From assembly GCA_013350335.1 (NCBI GenBank), contig CM023533.1, positions 29,866,869-29,930,868 on the forward strand: a stretch of DNA of 64,000 nucleotides. The letters are read 5' to 3'. The translations under genes were made by a program, and so were the position numbers. The stretch comes from Chimonanthus salicifolius. Taxonomy: Eukaryota; Streptophyta; Magnoliopsida; Laurales; Calycanthaceae. Positions 59,333-64,000 of this stretch are shown here, piece after piece. Position 1 is the first letter of the stretch. Every line of letters starts with the position of its first letter. The notes beneath the pieces are model-generated. The model had not been told where the DNA came from. It ran no database searches and was given only the letters and a program-made list of their open reading frames with translations.

Positions 59333-61311
59333 GGTGGGCTATATAGATACTCGACTTTTTAATCTTTATACACTCGATTTCAAATTTTTGGATAAAATTA
59401 TCATTTTGTCCTTCTGTATTTTATCATTCGAATGATTTTTTAGTTCATTTTTCACATTATTCGAATGATTCAGTCGTCTGAAGGAACAAATCAGTGGAAA
59501 ATGAGTTCCTTTGGACAATCGAACTCTGCACAGTCGAATCGTTCGAAAGATCACGTAGGATCTTTTGAACTATTCATAGGTGATAATTGAGAGGAGATAG
59601 TGAAACAAGGCAAGCAGTGGTGAGATGTGGCAAGGGCACTGCTTGGGCAGATGACATGGGGTGATGCGGGGCCGTATGAAATGGCAATGGAGAAGGGGGT
59701 GTGGCTGCAGGTGTCTAGTAGGGAAGCTGTCACGGCGAATCTGCAGCAGGCGTGGGCGTAGCAACAATGGTGAGTGCTGACTGTCCCAGGTGGAAATGAA
59801 GTCTTCTCACAGTGAGTAGAGAAGGCCGTAGAAACTCCAGAGGTGCTGACGATCGTCGTCGGAAGACAGAGGACTCGGGGTGAGAGCAGAGTAGTGCGAT
59901 CATTGGACGGGAAAGAGGAGAGAGGAGAAAGCCGGTATAGGAGGAGAAGAAGAGAAAACCCCGAACGCTGTGGGAAAAGAGAGGGAAGAGAGAAGAGAGA
60001 CGCTGCGTAGAAATGCTGAGAGAGGAGGGAGAGACTCCTATTGTTTCTTGCGAGGAATGACCCCATTGAATTGGGAAGAGGCAGACGCTGTGGGAAGAGG
60101 CATGCGGGAAGGAGGCCATGGGAAATAAGAGCAGACGGAAAGGAACCCATTGAATCCTTCGAAGGATCATATGTGATCGTTCGAACGATTCGACTGTGTA
60201 GGGTTCGATCGTCCGAGGAATCCATTTTCTACTGATTTGTGCCTTCGGACAACTGAATCATTCGAATGATTTAAAAAATGAACTGAAGAATCATTCGAAT
60301 AGGTGACGATCGCCATCAGAAGACGGAGGACTCGGGGTGAAAGAGCAGAGCAGTGCGATCACCATCGGACGGGAAAGAGAGGAGAGAAAGGAGAAAGCCG
60401 GTATCGGAGAAGAATAAGGGAAAATCCTGAACGATATGGGAAAAGAGAGGGAAGAGGGAAGAGAGAAGAGAGACGCTGCGTAGAAATGTTGAGAGAGGAG
60501 GGAGAGACTCCTACTGTTTCTTGCGAGGAATGACCCCATACGAATGGGGAAGAGGCGTGCGGGAAGGAGGCCATGGGAAATAAGAGCAGACGGAAAGGAA
60601 CTCATTGAATCATTTGAAGGATCTTATGTGATCGTTCGAACGATTTGACTGTGCAAGGTTCGATCATCCGAAGGAACCCATTTTCTACTGATTTGTTCAT
60701 TCGGACGGTTGAATCATTTGAATGATGTAAAAAATGAACTGAAGAATCATTCGAATAGCGGGCGATCGCCGTCGGAAGACGGAGGACTCGGGGTGAAAGA
60801 GTAGAGCAGAGTAGTGCGATCACCATCGGAAGGGAAAGAGGAGAGAGAGGAGAAAGTCGGTATCGGAGAAGAAGGGAAAATCCCGAACGCTATGGGAAAA
60901 GAGAGGGAAGAGAGACGCTGTGTAGAAATGCTGAGAGAGGAGGGAGAGACTCCTACCGTTTCTTGCGAGCAATGACCCCATACGAATGGGGAAGAGGCAG
61001 ACGCTGTGGGAAGAGGCGTGCGGGAAGGAGGCCATGAGAAATAAAGAGCAGACGGAAAGGAACCCATTGAATCGTTCGAATGATCCTATGTGATAGTTCG
61101 AACAATTCGACTGTGCATGGTTCGATCGTCCGAAGGAATCCATTTTTTACTGATTTGTTCATTTGGACGACTGAATCATTCGAATAATAGTAAAAAATGA
61201 ATTGAAAATCATTCGGATGATAGAATGCAGAAGGGTAAAATAGTAATTTCATCTGAAAATTTGAAATCAGGTGTATAGAGGTAAAAACGTCGGGTGTCTA
61301 TATGGCCTGTC
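59333..61311. mobile_element. 1979 bp inverted-repeat element with three tandem 457 bp modules
   Basis: Ends GGTGGGCTATATAGATACTC and, in reverse complement, GACAGGCCATATAGACACCC open arms of about 200 bp. The arms share 'actcgattt', 'aaattatcattttgtcctt' type blocks and 'cattcgaatga'. The 8 bp flanks TAATTTTT (59325-59332 and 61312-61319) are identical. The arms are related to those of the 950 bp element at 35171. The middle is GC-richer and purine-rich on the plus strand, built of three copies of a 457 bp module. Long minus-strand frames inside (for example 59551-60225) reflect this composition and show no domain. Confidence 0.75.
59840..61210. repeat. Tandem array, three copies of about 457 bp
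   Basis: The landmark 'ggactcggggtga' occurs at 59871, 60328 and 60784, so the period is 457 then 456 bp. Each copy continues through purine-rich 'gggaaaagagagggaagag', 'gagacgctg', 'gagggagagactcctac', 'tttcttgcgag', 'ggaggccatg', and ends in a 'ttcgatcgtccgaagg' and 'gaatcattcgaat' segment that itself resembles the arms of the element. Confidence 0.9.
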
Positions 61312-61471
61312 TAATTTTTTTCAAAACTGCTCGTAGGTTATTAGAACTGTTTTGTTCCTATATTTTATTATGGACAATTTTCTTCTTATTGATAAGACTG
61401 AAGGACATATTATGGGCAATAAAATTGAGAAGCCTGCAAAATTTGGATTGCATTGGAGAATTACCGCTGCA

Positions 61472-61852
61472 TCAGCCAACGTTTCCTTCTGGATTTTGAG
61501 TCCAGATCGAGCATTGTGAAGGACATCTTGGGAGGCGATAATAAGCCCCAGTTAGTTGTTGAATCCACGCCTTGCTGCCCCTAAAACCATCAAGCGGTAG
61601 CATCTTTGTGCCAGTCCATTTGAGGAAAGCATTGAGCTTGAGTGTGTCTTCGGTTAGCTTCTTATTGTGCAACACTTCAAGCTAATGGAGGCAACATGAG
61701 GAAGACTTCAAATGAATTTGGATTTGCACTGGCTTCTTTCTTACCTGTTGTTCTACGTTGACTTTGCTTTCGTTGAACTTGGCGGTCTGGATAATACATG
61801 TTTTTGACGAGTACACACCACTTCCGTTGTCGTTCTCAAGCCCCAGCGATCT
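61472..61852 (-). pseudogene. Two exon-like pieces of an unidentified gene
   Basis: On the minus strand 61852-61745 reads GLENDNGSGVYSSKTCIIQT and then AKFNESKVNVEQQ, up to a good donor CAG|GTAAG. After a 63 bp gap and an acceptor ATTAG|, the frame continues at 61681 with LEVLHNKKLTEDTLKLNAFL, then PLDGFRGSKAWIQQL and SIWTQNPEGN, to a stop at 61472. The phases match, giving about 106 residues. Upstream of 61852 an in-frame stop or an unseen acceptor interrupts. The protein looks real in composition, but I do not recognise the family. It may be the 3' end of a gene whose upstream exons lie further right, or a fragment left by a rearrangement. Confidence 0.4.
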
Positions 61853-61990
61853 TTACTCGGGAGTATGGGGTCTATGTTGCTTCCCCAGGAGTTTTCGGAG
61901 GGTTATGGTCAAGGCTTAAATTGCAGTGGATCTGAAGTTTCTCTCTTGGGTCTGAAATCCCTTCGATCCCAAGAATGAAATGACCACCAA

Positions 61991-64000
61991 AAGACCCATG
62001 ATACAGAGAACAACTTAAGGTGGATGTAAGACGCTCTAAGATTAGAAAGCAAGCTTCCTTTCACCAACGCTTGTAGCAAAATATATGAGAAATTGCTAAA
62101 TTCTAGGCTTTATGGACCTCAAGGGTCCTCTTTTTCTTTTTATATGGCCATGGAACAGATTGTAGTTAAAAAAAGATACTATACTTAGCTTATTAGCTTG
62201 CTGAGATTCCTGAACCTAAATCGTCCCATCTTCCCCTACAACTCAGGTTGGTTGGGTTGGGATCTTTAAAATCCAACCTACCTAAATTCAGGCTGGATCC
62301 GCATTATTATTCCATTTTAGTCTAATTTTAGCTGGATCGGGTTGAGTCCTTTTATAAAATCTTTAACCCTTCCATGCATGTTTTTATTCTTCTCCATTTT
62401 AGTCCCATTTTTCTTATGTTTTTAAATGTTATTTAGTCGCCCCACCACAACCACTTTTTTTTATTGAGTATACCACTCTACATTCTTACCTTATCTCTAG
62501 TCCCGATTTATCAAACCTGTGAGATGTCTACCAATGAGAAACTCTCCATGTTTCTTGTGAAATGATTGTATCAAAGTCAGATTAAACTAAGCAAAAATAG
62601 CTTTACTAAAGTGGAGTTTTGTTCATTGTTAATTTTTTCTTTTTACATCAAAATAGATAAAAACCTTAGATTTTTAGCTGCACCCTCTTGGTGTGCTCCT
62701 CTCTTTTTAAATCAAAATTGAGTAGTATCCATTTTCTGGGAAATTGAAATCCCATTTGTATTAAAATCATTATTGTATTGCTAGCTGATATTGTACTTTT
62801 TATGTTTTAATTGATCACAGAGAGGTGAACCCTTCATTAGATGAGTAAGAAATTATCGATTGGAATAAGTTCATTGTAGATGCTAAAATTTTAAGGTGGG
62901 TGAGTTGAATAAAATTAATATTTTTGGTGTAGTTTCAACTTTTATAGGTTATAAAATGTTTAAATATTTTATAAGATACTTATTTTTTCTTTCAATTTTA
63001 TTATAATTAAACCATATGAATTTCCTTCATCAAATTTTTAGTGTTGTGATTGATATTATTTCATGTTTAAACTATCGGGTCACTTCTCATGGAATTATTT
63101 TATTTATTTATCATATATGTGGATGGAAAGGTTTACACTTTACACACTCTTTTTAAAATAAAAAAATGGTTTGAGTTTTTTAGTTAAATATTAAATTTAT
63201 TTTTTTATTATGCCTCTTTTTTATTTATCAGATTTGTGAAAAAAAATTTTGGTGCTGTAACGGTTTTTAAGAAATAAAATATTTTAAAATATGATTAGAT
63301 ATTGTAGGATGGGGAGTATAAAAACATTAATCGTGTCATGGTTAATTGATAAAAATATAAAAGGCCCCGTATTAAAAATATAGTACAAAATAAGTAATAA
63401 AGAATGATAAAAAACCATGTGAAGGGTGTGGTCTTGTTGCTTTTTTGAAAACTAAGAGCATGTTTTTTCTTCATTTTTTTTTTTCCTTCTTGCGTCGGGA
63501 CATGTGCTAACATATCGTCTTCTTTTGTGCAAGTGAGCTGGAAAGAGATTCTAAAGCCATTCCACCCATGCCAGTGGCTCAGTAGTGCAGAGATGCTTAA
63601 TTCCATTGGTGACGATGTCTTTTGCTTCTCTTTGAAAACAAAATAGATTCTTTTTTCAAGAATTTTGATCTCTTTATCTCAATTCATTGGAAACATCAGT
63701 TTTAAAGATTAATTAATCTTTAGTGGATAATGCTTTTTAGAAGTTTGATCACCTCGGGTCGAGAAAATTTTACTTGGAAGTTTTTTCCTTTTTGAATTTA
63801 GGTCAAGTTTGAGATTTTTTTTTTCAAAATCTCAAATCTTTGATGAACTTGTTCTTTTCTTTTTGAGAAGACTGGGATGTTATAATAGATTAAACAAATA
63901 TCTTTGCATGAGGTAAAAGTAAATCCATCTATTTTTTTAAATATAGGTTGTGCGCTACAAATATTAAAGAGTATAATTGTTTGATGGACTCTTCTCATGA
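61991..64000. other. Window end, nothing recognised
   Basis: Mostly AT-rich sequence. No domain, splice pattern or transposon end can be supported. The open frames at 63295-63606 and 63798-63998 on the minus strand are T/A-driven and show no recognisable protein. Confidence 0.4.

Noticed and set aside
59551..60225. Minus-strand open frame of 224 codons
   Set aside because: It runs across the element arm and the tandem modules, has a Ser/Leu/His-rich composition dictated by the purine-rich repeat, and shows no domain; equivalent frames recur in each module.

Overview
This window is nuclear DNA of a flowering plant. The genes carry GT-AG introns and belong to plant families (a plant-type cyclase-associated protein, a GH17 glucanase with a C-terminal X8 domain, a GRAS regulator of the SCL4/SCL7 type). 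The intergenic DNA is AT-rich and full of short DNA transposons, SINEs and RICESLEEPER-like hAT remains. Introns of several kilobases stuffed with small transposons argue against a compact genome. I cannot name the species; nothing looks grass-like.

Five gene-sized units can be supported. (1) 2946-8824, plus strand: cyclase-associated protein CAP1 in ten exons, complete apart from one extra base in exon 1. (2) 10518-12212, minus strand: a hAT transposase that lacks its C-terminal dimerisation domain, with a 5' UTR exon, a 1.85 kb UTR intron and one terminal repeat at 14845. (3) 19295-29836, plus strand: a secreted GH17 beta-1,3-glucanase with X8 domain in five exons, whose first two introns are about 3.8 and 4.1 kb. 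(4) 43297-45090, minus strand: an intronless GRAS gene. (5) 50409-53203, plus strand: a small three-exon gene for a hydrophilic 128-residue protein with a presequence-like N-terminus, behind a promoter with G-box/ABRE motifs; I do not recognise the family.

Gene debris includes a 138 bp exon fragment of the succinate dehydrogenase flavoprotein (31695-31832), two exon-like pieces on the minus strand at 61472-61852, a short coding-like stretch at 57312-57440, and a promoter plus 5' UTR exon at 55165-55527 with no gene that I can attach.

The repeat landscape is the richest part. I see a dispersed SINE family (at least seven copies), other tRNA-like SINEs, a hAT MITE inserted into a SINE with an exact 8 bp duplication, a family built on GATATCGGCCGATAT-like palindromes, a MITE family with TTTTGTGTAACTCGACA ends, two Stowaway-like elements, a TRIM-like solo LTR, a 950 bp element with a palindrome inside a palindrome, and a 1979 bp element that carries three tandem 457 bp purine-rich modules. 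No defence, biosynthetic or other clustered system is present; the genes are unrelated neighbours.
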